This document shows positions 33,808 through 43,382 of a DNA stretch of 64,000 nt, piece after piece; position 1 is the stretch's first letter, and the number at the start of each line of letters is the position of its first letter. Location of the stretch: contig NZ_FO704551.1 of the NCBI RefSeq assembly GCF_000968175.1, forward strand, positions 2,976,001-3,040,000, written 5' to 3'. The translations under genes and the position numbers were made by a program. The notes below the pieces were generated by a model, which ran no database searches, had not been told where the DNA came from, and worked only from the letters and a program-made list of their open reading frames with translations. The stretch is from Xenorhabdus poinarii G6 (GTDB lineage Bacteria; Pseudomonadota; Gammaproteobacteria; Enterobacterales; Enterobacteriaceae).

Positions 33808-33820
33808 TGAAGGTTTTTCA
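33808..33820. promoter_or_regulatory. MetR box overlapping the metR start
   Basis: TGAAGGTTTTTCA is an exact TGAA-N5-TTCA MetR site. Its last A is the A of the metR ATG, so bound MetR would sit over the start of its own gene; autorepression is a reasonable inference. Confidence 0.7.
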
Positions 33821-34776
33821 TGATCGAAATAAAACATTTAAAAACACTCCAAGCCCTGAACCATTGTGGCTCACTGGCGGCAGCAGCAAATTACCTGCAT
33901 CAGACGCAATCCGCTCTTTCGCATCAATTCAGTGAATTAGAACATCGGTTAGGGTTTAAGCTATTCATTCGCAAAAGCCAACCCTTGACGCTGACGCTTC
34001 AAGGAAAGGTATTATTAAAGCTGGCAGATCAAGTATTACCCTTGATTACCGCTTCCCTGCGTGAATGCAACGAACCGGAAGAGACAAATTTACGTATTGC
34101 CATCGAGTGCCATAGCTGTATTCAATGGCTGACCCCTGCACTTAAGCGTTTTCGTGAAACCTGGCCGCAGGTGAATGTGGATTTCAAATCCGGCGTGACA
34201 TTTGATCCCCAACCCTCACTCCAAAAACGTGAACTCGATATTGTTCTGACATCAGACATTATTGCGGACAGCCAATTACACTACACCCCGCTGTTTGATT
34301 ATGAAGTGAAACTAGTCGTTGCACCGGATCACCCATTAGCAAATAAACGTCATATCTGCCCACAAGATCTTGCTGATGAAACTTTGCTGATTTATCCCGT
34401 CCAGCGACAACGTTTTGATATCTGGCGGCGTTTTCTCCAGCCTGCGGAAGTAACGCCGACATTAAAAACGGTCGATAATACACTGTTGTTGATTCAAATG
34501 GTTGCAGCCCGCTTGGGTATCGCCGCATTACCACATTGGGCAGTAGAGACATTCGAGAGACAAGGACTGGTTGTCACCCATACGTTAGGAGAAGGGTTAT
34601 GGAGCAGATTGTACGCCGCCTGCCGAGAAGGAGAACAGCGCCAACCTGCTATTGATACGTTTATTCGTTCTGCGCGCCAGCACGCGGTGGATAATTTACC
34701 CTTTGTGAAGCGGGTTTCAGTATCCAGCGGTGATGCACCCAGAGCGATGCAACAATCAGGCTGCCCCCAATGGTGA
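33820..34776 (+). CDS. metR: LysR-type regulator MetR
   Basis: Homocysteine-responsive activator of metE and other methionine genes. At 318 residues it is one longer than E. coli MetR. An N-terminal winged helix ([20 protein letters not shown], then [20 protein letters not shown]) precedes the effector domain. Its 3' end overlaps the convergent transporter gene by 116 bp. The LysR start directly at a MetR box fits autoregulation. Confidence 0.96.
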   Translation: MIEIKHLKTLQALNHCGSLAAAANYLHQTQSALSHQFSELEHRLGFKLFIRKSQPLTLTLQGKVLLKLADQVLPLITASLRECNEPEETNLRIAIECHSCIQWLTPALKRFRETWPQVNVDFKSGVTFDPQPSLQKRELDIVLTSDIIADSQLHYTPLFDYEVKLVVAPDHPLANKRHICPQDLADETLLIYPVQRQRFDIWRRFLQPAEVTPTLKTVDNTLLLIQMVAARLGIAALPHWAVETFERQGLVVTHTLGEGLWSRLYAACREGEQRQPAIDTFIRSARQHAVDNLPFVKRVSVSSGDAPRAMQQSGCPQW

Positions 34777-35560
34777 AATTCAGCCAATTAGGGTGCGCCT
34801 GCCAAATGGCAAAATTGACCAACAATCCCGCCGGAACCAGCATGTTATTCATAATCGCCAGTGTTCCGGCATCCACTTGGGTTGCCCCATAGTTCCACAT
34901 GAAGTAACCCATCCCCGATGCCCCGACACCTAACCAAATCAACACGCCCCACTGGCTTTCAGTGGTTGGCAATTTTTGCAGATCACCGAATATCAGCCAG
35001 CCAATGCTGGCAATAACACAGGCGCCCAAATAGAACCATGAAAATGCCACGTGCTGCGGGATTGGATGAACTTCCATCAAACGCTTATAACCTACCTGGC
35101 CAATCGCAAAGAAAATATTGGCCAACTGCACGAGTACCAGGCCAATCCAGAAATCTTCACTCAATTGGTCATAACGAATAATCGCGGCACCTGCCACAGC
35201 CAATAAAGAACTTAAAGCATACCCCCAACGCAACCGCTGACGTCTCATCAGATCATAAATCAAGGTGACATAAAGTGGCGTCATGATGGTAAACAGTAAA
35301 AATTCTGCCACGGTCAGATAATGATAAGCATGAAAGACAAACAAATACATCACACCAAGCTGACAGGCGCCGACGGCCATATAGAGTGAAATGACTTTCA
35401 GCGATAGCCCACGCCAGCGCAAAAATGGCAAAAATACCATTGCCGCCAACACGACTCTGACAAGCACAGAAAACCAGCTATCAACCTGACCAGCGAGATA
35501 CACACCGATCAAGCTAAATGAGGCAGCCCACAAAAATGTTGTGATCGTTAACAGCCACAT
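34661..35560 (-). CDS. yigM: EamA-family transporter, YigM/BioP-like
   Basis: A 299-residue drug/metabolite transporter superfamily protein with ten predicted helices in two EamA repeats ([20 protein letters not shown] at the start, and a second repeat near [14 protein letters not shown]). E. coli has yigM (bioP, reported biotin uptake) at the same place beside metR and of the same length, which is the main basis for the symbol. The stop lies within metR on the other strand. Confidence 0.75.
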   Translation of the reverse strand: MWLLTITTFLWAASFSLIGVYLAGQVDSWFSVLVRVVLAAMVFLPFLRWRGLSLKVISLYMAVGACQLGVMYLFVFHAYHYLTVAEFLLFTIMTPLYVTLIYDLMRRQRLRWGYALSSLLAVAGAAIIRYDQLSEDFWIGLVLVQLANIFFAIGQVGYKRLMEVHPIPQHVAFSWFYLGACVIASIGWLIFGDLQKLPTTESQWGVLIWLGVGASGMGYFMWNYGATQVDAGTLAIMNNMLVPAGLLVNFAIWQAHPNWLNFTIGGSLIVASLWVHHRWILKPASQRVNYPPRAGAQNE

Positions 35561-35582
35561 AATTTATTGATCTTTTACCTTT

Positions 35583-37232
35583 TTATTGTTCTTTATCCAC
35601 TAAAAGCGCTTCTAGCAAATCCAGATCATGCAGCAACGTTTGAAGTGTTTCATTACTAATCTTACGGGTTGCACGCAAGTGATACAGCTCGCCTCGTTCA
35701 GCCCTTAATGCCGTCAAACGAAAACGACGCTCCAGATCTTCAACCATAAGATTGTGCTCGATTTCATCCGTTCCTGCGGTACGACGCCGTAAAGAACCTG
35801 TGACGCGAGAAGCCACTTCACCGATAACTTCGGCATCCAGTTTTTCTTCCGTACTGGCCGACAAACGCTCTTCCATCTTATTCATACTGATAATAGCCAC
35901 TTCGGCCATTGCTGCTTTTGCCATTCGGATTTCATTAAGATCTGCCTGCTTATCACCAACGGTCATGCCACGCAAGAACAGAGGCAACGCGACAACCCCG
36001 ACAAAGAGGGAGAACAAAATCACACCCGCAGCAATGAAAACCAACATATAGCGTGCCGGGAACGGATCACCATCCGGCAAGAAAAACGGCACAGACAGCG
36101 CACCGGCCAGCGTAATTGCACCACGAACACCAGCGAATGAGGCTAACCACAGCTCACGGGTCGTATAGGAAGCAAATTCAAGTGGTTTTTTCTTTATCAA
36201 TACCTTGCTGATATTTTTCATCAGCCATAACCAACCGAACCGCAGTAATAGCAGCGCAACGTAAATGATCCCAACCGCGGCGAACAGCATCCATGTTTCA
36301 ACCTGTGGGTCAAGATCGGCCTCAGCAACCGACGTTTCCCAAATACCGGGTAATTGCAGCCCCAGCATGATGAACACAAGGCCATTGAAAACAAAGGCCA
36401 GCATTCCCCATACGTTATCGGCACGCAGACGCATATCCAGCGGTGCATTACGGATCACGCCCGCCTTACTGATTGTCATACCGGCGGTGACCGCAGCCAG
36501 GATCCCGGATACCCCCAGATGCTCAGCAATCATATAAGAGGCGAACGGTAACAACATCATAAACATGATTTGGGTTGCGGGATCGTCTCCACTCCAGCGG
36601 CTCATCAATCGCAGTGACTTACTGTACAGCAGTGTGACGACGATACCCGACACCAAACCACCCACCGCGACTTTGATAAACTCGATGGTTGCGCCAGTCA
36701 CCGTAAAAGCCATCGTTCCCATGGCAATTGCCACGGCGAATTTCAGCGCCACCAGACCAGAAGCATCGTTCATTAATGCTTCCCCTTCCAGCACACTCAT
36801 CATGTTTTTAGGAATACGTCCTTTTCCAACAATCGAGGACAAGGCCACCGCATCCGTTGGCGATAATACCGCCGCCAGTGCAAAAGCGGCAATCAGTGGA
36901 ATACTCGGCAATAACCCATGAATCAAATAGCCAATGCCAACCACGGTCACCAAAACCAACACTAAAACTAATATAACGATTTCACGCCCATGCTGGAAAA
37001 ACTCTCTGGTCGGCGTTTTCCAGCCATCAACAAACAATAAAGGCGGGATAAGTAAAACGAGGAATAATTCAGGGTCGAAAGTAACGTGTAGTCCAAAATA
37101 AGGTAAGGCCAGCAACGCTCCCATTGCTATCTGCACTATCGGCAAGGGGATACGGAAAGGTATCATTTTAGTGAGAACACCAGAAACTGACACCACCAAA
37201 ATCAAAATCAAGATAGTAAAAAATATCTCCAT
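35583..37232 (-). CDS. yjcE: CPA1-family Na+(K+)/H+ antiporter YjcE
   Basis: A 549-residue monovalent cation:proton antiporter identical in length to E. coli YjcE when started at ATG 37232 (MEIFFTILILIL; AAGGGTAAC upstream). About 12 membrane helices are followed by a hydrophilic C-terminal domain. Family residues include DPELFLVLLIPPLLFVDGWK, ALAAVLSPTDAVALSSIVG and EGEALMNDASGLVALKFAV, the last two with the ion-binding Asp. E. coli also pairs yjcE with the yjcD (ghxP) purine permease, found upstream here too. Confidence 0.93.
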   Translation of the reverse strand: MEIFFTILILILVVSVSGVLTKMIPFRIPLPIVQIAMGALLALPYFGLHVTFDPELFLVLLIPPLLFVDGWKTPTREFFQHGREIVILVLVLVLVTVVGIGYLIHGLLPSIPLIAAFALAAVLSPTDAVALSSIVGKGRIPKNMMSVLEGEALMNDASGLVALKFAVAIAMGTMAFTVTGATIEFIKVAVGGLVSGIVVTLLYSKSLRLMSRWSGDDPATQIMFMMLLPFASYMIAEHLGVSGILAAVTAGMTISKAGVIRNAPLDMRLRADNVWGMLAFVFNGLVFIMLGLQLPGIWETSVAEADLDPQVETWMLFAAVGIIYVALLLLRFGWLWLMKNISKVLIKKKPLEFASYTTRELWLASFAGVRGAITLAGALSVPFFLPDGDPFPARYMLVFIAAGVILFSLFVGVVALPLFLRGMTVGDKQADLNEIRMAKAAMAEVAIISMNKMEERLSASTEEKLDAEVIGEVASRVTGSLRRRTAGTDEIEHNLMVEDLERRFRLTALRAERGELYHLRATRKISNETLQTLLHDLDLLEALLVDKEQ

Positions 37233-37443
37233 GTTACCCTTACAAATTGCCAAAAATCCGTCGGTGAAAAGATTGTGACTGTTTTTGATTATTAATAACA
37301 GCGCTAATACCCATAAATTTTACAGCTATTAGAAAAAACCAAAAAACAATCACATTATGAGTCATCAATCGATAGAACTCCTTTTATCTATTTTAGACTT
37401 ATCGGCAAGGGGATGTGAAAAATCAGGCTATTTTAGCTTTCTC

Positions 37444-37486
37444 TTTCAAAGAGAGGGAAAATACCTATTTCAAAAAGAGGGAAAAT
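37444..37486 (+). repeat. Short tandem repeat, 19-bp unit
   Basis: TTTCAAAGAGAGGGAAAAT and TTTCAAAAAGAGGGAAAAT (one mismatch) with a 24-bp period, between the yjcE promoter side and the ghxP terminator. Function unknown. Confidence 0.6.
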
Positions 37487-37510
37487 GCGCAAACGCTATC
37501 GCTTACGCAT
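37480..37510 (-). terminator. Terminator of the ghxP-like gene
   Basis: On the reverse strand ATGCGTAAGCG and CGTTTGCGCAT pair over 11 positions (two G-U pairs) around ATAG and are followed by TTTT. It lies 29 bp past the stop. Confidence 0.7.
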
Positions 37511-37538
37511 CATATTTTCATTAAGCCACTATTTTTAA

Positions 37539-38885
37539 TCAGATAGCCCAATTTCCGGCATAAAAGACAACTAACACGGCAGCAAGAATAACGGTACCAA
37601 TATTCAGTTTACGCCATTCGCCCGAAAAAATACGGCCAACAACCAGTGCACTGAAACCTAACATAATACCTGTCACAATATTACAAGTGAGTACAATAAA
37701 GACGGCGCACAGCAAACCCGACATAGCATCGACAAAATCATCAAAGTTTAGCTTTCGTACATTACTCAGCATCAATAACCCGACATACATTAAGGCGGGC
37801 GCAGTTGCATAGGCAGGCACCAAATACGACAGCGGAGACAGGAATAGAATCGACAAAAACAAAATACCCACAACAGAAGCCGTTAAACCTGTTTTACCAC
37901 CGACCGCAGTTCCGGCGGCGGATTCAATGTACACCGCCGCGGGGGAAGCACCGATGATGCCCGCAAAAATACTGCTAACAGAGTCTGCTGTCAGAGCCTT
38001 ACCGCCATTCACGATCTGGTCTCTCTTATCCAATAAATTTGCCTGCCCCGCTACAGCCCGAATCGTTCCCGTTGCATCAAATATTGCTGTCATGACCAAT
38101 GCCAGAACACTGGGTAAAACAATCGGCTGTAATGCCCCCATAATATCCATGCTGAACATCAGGGACAGGCTATCTTCCCCTAATGTCGGCATTTTAAAAA
38201 ATCCTTGATATTTAACGGCCGGATCAAAAATCAAACCGAGAATAGATATCACGATAATCATCAACAAAATACTGCCCGGCACTTTCTTCCGTTCCAGACC
38301 GATAATTCCCGCCAGCCCCAATATTGTCATCACCACCGGAAATGCCGTCAATGAGCCAAAGGCAACCGGTAAACCCGCATGGGGATTTTTCACCACCAGA
38401 CCGACGCCATTGGCCGCAATCAACAATAGAAATAACCCGATACCAATGCCGGTTCCATGTGCGATGCCCATCGGCATATTACGCAAAATCCATGCCCGTA
38501 TGCCTGTCACTGAAATCACCGTAAACAAGCACCCCATCAGGAATACCGCACCCAGTGCCACAGGAATGCTGACCTGCTGTCCTAATACCAAACTAAAAGC
38601 CGTAAATGCAGTCAACGAGATGGCACAGCCAATCGCCATTGGCAAATTCACCCACAACCCCATCAATAACGAACCTATACCCGTCACTAAACAGACAGAA
38701 ATAAACACAGCGGTATGGGGAAATCCGGCTTGCCCAAGCATTCCCGGAACCACAATAACGGAATAGACCATCGCCAAGAATGTCGTTAATCCAGCAAGAA
38801 TTTCCTGACGCACCGTCGATCCACGTTCAGTAATCTTAAAATACTTATCGAGTTTGCATTGAGTGAGTGCCTGCTTGCCAGACAT
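37539..38885 (-). CDS. ghxP: NCS2 (AzgA-type) purine permease, GhxP/YjcD-like
   Basis: A 448-residue proton-coupled purine transporter (E. coli GhxP 449, a guanine/hypoxanthine permease). ATG 38885 ([12 protein letters not shown]) with AGGGGA upstream is preferred over 38918. Family blocks are [55 protein letters not shown] (purine-site Asp) and [21 protein letters not shown] PurR box upstream supports a purine role. The precise purine base cannot be decided from sequence. Confidence 0.88.
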   Translation of the reverse strand: MSGKQALTQCKLDKYFKITERGSTVRQEILAGLTTFLAMVYSVIVVPGMLGQAGFPHTAVFISVCLVTGIGSLLMGLWVNLPMAIGCAISLTAFTAFSLVLGQQVSIPVALGAVFLMGCLFTVISVTGIRAWILRNMPMGIAHGTGIGIGLFLLLIAANGVGLVVKNPHAGLPVAFGSLTAFPVVMTILGLAGIIGLERKKVPGSILLMIIVISILGLIFDPAVKYQGFFKMPTLGEDSLSLMFSMDIMGALQPIVLPSVLALVMTAIFDATGTIRAVAGQANLLDKRDQIVNGGKALTADSVSSIFAGIIGASPAAVYIESAAGTAVGGKTGLTASVVGILFLSILFLSPLSYLVPAYATAPALMYVGLLMLSNVRKLNFDDFVDAMSGLLCAVFIVLTCNIVTGIMLGFSALVVGRIFSGEWRKLNIGTVILAAVLVVFYAGNWAI

Positions 38886-39224
38886 GTTTTTCCCCTGCTT
38901 TTGTTGAATATGCCGCATAAAAAATCGCTCACTTTTTTCCTCAAACCCATCTAAACGAAAACGATTACGTCATAAGTTCACAATATCAATGCGGGACTCG
39001 CGAGTTCAGCTATTCGTTTGCGCAATCGTTTGGCTTACTGGACAAAAATAAAGTGAGAAAATTTGAAGCGGATGATTATCCAGTGAATCGGGGATAAGGA
39101 TCAAGCGATAATCGCCAATTTTATGCGGCCTTTGTGTTTGACCTTGTGTAAAATCCCCTCAGTTCGACATCTGACTGGTTCATTAGGATATTGACCCTTT
39201 CTGTAAGATTTTAGGAGATAAATC
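38886..39224. other. Control region between ghxP and glk
   Basis: About 340 bp between divergent genes, without an ORF. It contains the PurR box (38955-38970) and a weaker PurR-like match GCGCAATCGTTTGGCT (39020-39035, 12 of 16). The last 40 bp hold the glk ribosome site (TAGGAG). No RNA gene was recognised. Confidence 0.5.
38955..38970. promoter_or_regulatory. PurR operator upstream of ghxP
   Basis: ACGAAAACGATTACGT matches the PurR palindrome ACGCAAACGTTTGCGT at 13 of 16 positions including the central CG. It sits 70 bp before the ghxP start, the expected place for purine repression. Confidence 0.65.
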
Positions 39225-40193
39225 ATGACAACTTATGCCCTGGTAGGCGATATCGGTGGTACAAATGCACGGCTGGCATTATGTGATATAGATACTGGAC
39301 AACTGAGCGCAGTTGAATTTTACCCCTGCGCACATTATGCATCACTTGAAATTGTTATCCGCCAATATCTGCAACAGCAAGACTGTGACGTCAATGATGG
39401 CTGTATTGCCATTGCCTGTCCGGTGACCGATGACATTATCCGTATGACCAACCACAGTTGGTGTTTTTCTGTTAACCAGATGAAAACATCTCTTGGCTGG
39501 GAACGTTTTGAAGTGATTAACGATTTTACCGCCGTTTCCCTTGCTATTCCGGTTTTGCAGACAAATGATGTGATTCAGATTGGAGGAAAACAACCTCAAG
39601 CTAAGCGCCCTATCGCCGTTTATGGTGCAGGTACGGGGTTGGGAGTTGCCCATCTCATTCATACGGGAAATCAATGGATAAGCCTACCCGGTGAAGGGGG
39701 TCATGTCGATTTTGCGCCAGACAGTGAGGAAGAAGATCATCTGTTAAACGTTCTACGGAAAGAATATGGACATGTCTCCGCCGAACGCGTTCTTTCCGGG
39801 CCAGGATTAGTGAACATCTATCGTTCTCTCCAGAAGCTGAATAATCAGTCTGTCGAAGATCTGACCCCTAGCGATATTTCTGATCGCGCATTGAATGGCA
39901 ATTGCCCTATCTGCAAACAAGCATTGGAACTCTTCTGTCGCGCATTAGGTCGTTTTGGCGGAAACTTAGCGCTGAATATCAGTGCCTTTGGGGGCGTTTA
40001 TATTGCGGGTGGGATTGTTCCCCGTTTCCTTGAATTCTTCCAGACATCAGGATTCCGGCAGGGATTTGAAAACAAAGGCCGATTTACCCATTATTTACGG
40101 GATATTCCGGTGTACCTGATTACCCATGATAAACCCGGGTTATTAGGCGCGGGTTCTTATATTCGTCAATTATTAGGCAAGGAAATTGGGTAA
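39225..40193 (+). CDS. glk: Glucokinase Glk
   Basis: ATP-dependent phosphorylation of free cytosolic glucose. The 322 residues match E. coli Glk (321). The ATP phosphate motif is [18 protein letters not shown], the catalytic Asp is in [14 protein letters not shown], and [11 protein letters not shown] and [10 protein letters not shown] are intact. GGAG precedes the start. Monocistronic, with its own terminator. Confidence 0.97.
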   Translation: MTTYALVGDIGGTNARLALCDIDTGQLSAVEFYPCAHYASLEIVIRQYLQQQDCDVNDGCIAIACPVTDDIIRMTNHSWCFSVNQMKTSLGWERFEVINDFTAVSLAIPVLQTNDVIQIGGKQPQAKRPIAVYGAGTGLGVAHLIHTGNQWISLPGEGGHVDFAPDSEEEDHLLNVLRKEYGHVSAERVLSGPGLVNIYRSLQKLNNQSVEDLTPSDISDRALNGNCPICKQALELFCRALGRFGGNLALNISAFGGVYIAGGIVPRFLEFFQTSGFRQGFENKGRFTHYLRDIPVYLITHDKPGLLGAGSYIRQLLGKEIG

Positions 40194-40220
40194 ATAACCT
40201 CAATATATTTGCATGACAAA

Positions 40221-40249
40221 GGTATGGGAATTTTCATTCCCACCTTTTT
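40221..40249 (+). terminator. Terminator of glk
   Basis: TGGGAA and TTCCCA, extended by GGT/ACC, form a stem with a six-base loop and five T residues after it. Confidence 0.8.
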
Positions 40250-40338
40250 AAGTTAATTTCTGTTAAAAAACATTAAGTTTGCCGGGTTTTAAATTTAAGC
40301 TAAAATTATCTAAATATTTAGTTTATGACACGATAAAG

Positions 40339-41973
40339 CTAAGTGTTAGCTGGCTCAATTATCCCCTTAATATTACCATCTTCCAACTTAATTACACGAT
40401 CAGCAATATGGAAATAAGATTCATCATGGCTAATAACAATGACCGTTTTGCCTCGAGATTTTAGTTCAGGCAAAAGCTCAGTATAAAATAATTTTTTAAA
40501 CACAGGATCTTGATCCGCAGCCCATTCATCAAATAAATATACTGGCCGATCTTCTAAGTAAGCGGAAATTAAAGCTAACCTTTTTCTTTGTCCTGTTGAA
40601 AGTTCAATCGTGGAGAATTTACCATCAACAATTTTGACTTTATGACTCATATTTAATGCTTCAACGTAATAAGTTGCTTTCTCTGTAACATTTGTGTTTG
40701 TATCTAATAATTGATCAAATAAATAATAGTTGGAAAAAATTGCAGAAAAATACTGACGATAGTGTTCATTGTTAGACTCATTCATCTTCACACCATTGAG
40801 AAAGATAGAACCAGACTCTTGCTCAAATAAACCAACTAGTAGCATAGCAAGAGTAGTTTTACCACAACCATTACCACCAACAATAAATACAATATCTCCT
40901 TGATATATTTTTAGGTTCAAAGGGCCAAGTATGAACTGATGTTCTTCTTTATCTTTAGTGTAGTGATGTGTAATCTCTTTTAGCTCAAGCACCAAAGGTT
41001 TTTCACTTAAGAATGGGTTGGTTGTATTAATCTCAAGCTGTTTGTATTGTAATTCATTCAACTGGCTATCAAGTTGATTCATTTTATTCAATGAAATTTC
41101 CGCTTCTCTGATTTCTGGAATTGCCCCGATAACTTCGCTGATTGGGCCTGTCAAGAATAAAACGATCAGTGCTACTACCACTAAGTTAGCTGGTTCTTGA
41201 GGAAGCCAAATAGGGACAACAAACACAATGATACCAATAATTATATAGAAAGCCACGGAGCTTGCATTTAATACCCATGCATAGCTATTAGTGGCTTTAA
41301 TACAAATATCTTTGAACTTTCTAGCGTCTGGAGATATCACTTTATCGATGAAAATATTTCCTTTTTGTTTATTCAATTTCAGTTCCTTACTTCCGTCTAT
41401 TAAGCTCTGGAAATTGAAGTATAATTTATCTATTTGATCCCGCAATTCGTTCATTAGGCGTATAGGCCGTTTTTCTAGAATATAGAAAATATACATAGTA
41501 AATAAAGAAAGAATAGTCAGAATGATAAATAGTTGCCAAGAAATAAAAGCCAGGTAACCCAAACAAGCGATAATCAACGTGATATTTCCAAATGCTGTCG
41601 GTGCTAACATAAAAGATTGTACAAAGACATCTACATCTTTAGTTAAAACCGCCAATAATCCATGCCTCCCTAATTTATTAATTTTTTTGAATGGAGCTTG
41701 TAATATTTTAATACTTAAACTTAAACGCAATGAATAAATTGCTGATTGAGTTAAATGTGATAATGTAATTTGCGATAAGGTTTTGCTGAAAAAAAATATA
41801 ATACACGCACTAAAAAAATCCCAGATGAGAGATCTAAAACTAACTATTTCTGTAATCCCTTTACTAATCACACTGATAACATAAGCACCAGAAAAACCAC
41901 TCATTAGAGCACTTATTGTCGATAATAAAAATAAAACCCAAGATTGGCGATACAGATACATTACCAAAGTCAT
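40339..41973 (-). CDS. Orphan ABC transporter, peptide-exporter type (SyrD/PvdE-like fused TMD-NBD)
   Basis: A 544-residue half transporter: six hydrophobic segments (residues 1-290), then a nucleotide-binding domain with Walker A GGNGCGKTT (366-374), signature LSTGQRKRLAL (458 on), Walker B VYLFDEWAADQDP (478 on) and H-loop VISHDE. The DEW-AADQDP form after Walker B is typical of cyclic-peptide/siderophore exporters such as PvdE and SyrD. The gene is AT-rich, preceded by 560 bp of gene-free AT-rich DNA, and placed between the backbone genes glk and ssb, suggesting acquisition. No peptide synthetase is adjacent. No convincing ribosome site is visible; substrate unknown. Confidence 0.87.
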   Translation of the reverse strand: MTLVMYLYRQSWVLFLLSTISALMSGFSGAYVISVISKGITEIVSFRSLIWDFFSACIIFFFSKTLSQITLSHLTQSAIYSLRLSLSIKILQAPFKKINKLGRHGLLAVLTKDVDVFVQSFMLAPTAFGNITLIIACLGYLAFISWQLFIILTILSLFTMYIFYILEKRPIRLMNELRDQIDKLYFNFQSLIDGSKELKLNKQKGNIFIDKVISPDARKFKDICIKATNSYAWVLNASSVAFYIIIGIIVFVVPIWLPQEPANLVVVALIVLFLTGPISEVIGAIPEIREAEISLNKMNQLDSQLNELQYKQLEINTTNPFLSEKPLVLELKEITHHYTKDKEEHQFILGPLNLKIYQGDIVFIVGGNGCGKTTLAMLLVGLFEQESGSIFLNGVKMNESNNEHYRQYFSAIFSNYYLFDQLLDTNTNVTEKATYYVEALNMSHKVKIVDGKFSTIELSTGQRKRLALISAYLEDRPVYLFDEWAADQDPVFKKLFYTELLPELKSRGKTVIVISHDESYFHIADRVIKLEDGNIKGIIEPANT

Positions 41974-42532
41974 ATAAAAACCATTAAATAAAATTGTAGT
42001 TAATACAGACTATATACTTATTGAGCAATTTACAATACTTGCCTCTTATTGTGACTCAAAAAATGTAACACAGTATCTAATTGAACAACAGATTAATATT
42101 TTCGACTTAATAACATTTAGTCAGAAATTGTTTAATAGTGAAAATATATAATAATTCTTTCTTAGATATCTGAAAAACCATCGAAGCTATATTTACAAAT
42201 GATGACTTCTTTTCCATAAGGCTAAGAATCACACTTTTCATGATTGTAGTGGATCGAAACGTTTTTCAGATTTAGAGTCACCTATCGTTTTTCGGTTCAG
42301 CTTTTTGATTCGTGTACGATGAGTTAAATGAGTTCTCTCTTTTCGTCATATCACAACAACTAACTATCTAATACATGCCCCTCTTAAGCGTAAGACATCT
42401 AAAAAAATCAATAACTTCTTGAGATATTCCGGGATATCTCCATTCAACCCAATTGCGCACCAGCCTCCTTAATTTTGGATAATTTTCGCTCCTCATCACG
42501 TGATAGAGTAGAGTGGTACGAAATAGATAATG
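41974..42532. other. AT-rich stretch between the ABC transporter and ssb
   Basis: About 560 bp with no convincing gene. Apart from one 44-codon reverse frame (listed separately) I see no promoter, repeat or RNA that can be named. Confidence 0.5.
42107..42241 (-). CDS. Possible 44-residue peptide upstream of the ABC transporter (speculative)
   Basis: Reverse frame MKSVILSLMEKKSSFVNIAS, continuing to FTIKQFLTKCY and TAA, 133 bp before the transporter start on the same strand. It has no ribosome-binding sequence in front, which argues against it. It is kept only because exporters of this type can serve small peptides encoded next to them. Confidence 0.2.
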   Translation of the reverse strand: MKSVILSLMEKKSSFVNIASMVFQISKKELLYIFTIKQFLTKCY

Positions 42533-42556
42533 AAAAGCCCCGAATTAACGGGGCTT
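42533..42556 (-). terminator. Terminator of ssb
   Basis: AAGCCCCG and CGGGGCTT pair with a six-base loop (42535-42556), with TTTTCATT following on the reverse strand, 38 bp past the ssb stop. Confidence 0.85.
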
Positions 42557-42593
42557 ACAAACTTAAAATTTACAAAAGTCTCTATGGTATTTT

Positions 42594-43115
42594 TTAAAAC
42601 GGAATATCATCATCAAAATCCATTGGTGGCTCATTGCTCTGTGGCGCCGGAGATTGTGCCGGACGAGATGAGGCCATACCGCCACCACTGAATTGTTGAG
42701 ATGCCTGTGGCTGCTGTGGTTGTCCCCAACTACCTTGTGCTGGTGTATCCTGTGCTGCGCCACCACGGCTGCCCAACATCTGCATTGTGCCACCGATAGG
42801 GTTGACCACAACTTCGGTGGTATAGCGGTCTTGACCGTTCTGATCCTGCCATTTGCGAGTCTGCAAAGCGCCTTCAATATAAACCTGAGAGCCTTTTTTC
42901 AGATATTCACCGGCAATTTCTGCCAGTTTGCCAAACATCACTACGCGATGCCACTCGGTTTTTTCTCTCATCTCACCGGTTTGTTTATCGCGCCAGCTCT
43001 CAGACGTTGCCAGAGTAATATTGGCAACTGCACCGCCATTCGGCATATAGCGAACTTCCGGGTCCTGCCCCAAATTACCCACTAAAATAACTTTATTTAC
43101 GCCTCTGCTGGCCAT
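42594..43115 (-). CDS. ssb: Single-stranded DNA-binding protein SSB
   Basis: Binds single-stranded DNA in replication, repair and recombination. ATG 43115 with AGGAG upstream gives 173 residues (E. coli 178); the frame open to 43208 is an artefact. The OB fold reads [20 protein letters not shown] to [16 protein letters not shown], then a Gly/Gln/Pro-rich linker and the acidic tip [10 protein letters not shown] that recruits partner proteins. Divergent from uvrA with a shared SOS box. Confidence 0.97.
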   Translation of the reverse strand: MASRGVNKVILVGNLGQDPEVRYMPNGGAVANITLATSESWRDKQTGEMREKTEWHRVVMFGKLAEIAGEYLKKGSQVYIEGALQTRKWQDQNGQDRYTTEVVVNPIGGTMQMLGSRGGAAQDTPAQGSWGQPQQPQASQQFSGGGMASSRPAQSPAPQSNEPPMDFDDDIPF

Positions 43116-43285
43116 TGGGAATACTCCTGATGAAATGAATTTTGCTAAAAATGAACTTCTCTGATTATAAGCAAAGTAGTTTACCATGCGAGGACTAAGT
43201 TTAAACATAAGCTCATTATATTATACTTTGCGAAGCGCATCGTACTCTGTGTTGCAATGGATACAGTATGATTCTCCGTTAAGCA

Positions 43286-43301
43286 CTGTATATCTACTCA
43301 G
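43286..43301. promoter_or_regulatory. SOS (LexA) box between ssb and uvrA
   Basis: CTGTATATCTACTCAG has one perfect LexA half (CTGT) and the same altered half (TCAG) as the E. coli uvrA box (CTGT-N8-TCAG). It lies 82 bp before the uvrA start. Confidence 0.75.
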
Positions 43302-43382
43302 CCATATTTGTGCAATAATAACGCGTTTTTGAGTTTTGCACTATTAATAAAGTCTTGCATTATCAATAACCTGGGAAGTGAT

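Noticed and set aside
43116..43208. Longer SSB N-terminus
   Set aside because: Family alignment starts at MASRGVNKV (43115) with AGGAG directly upstream.
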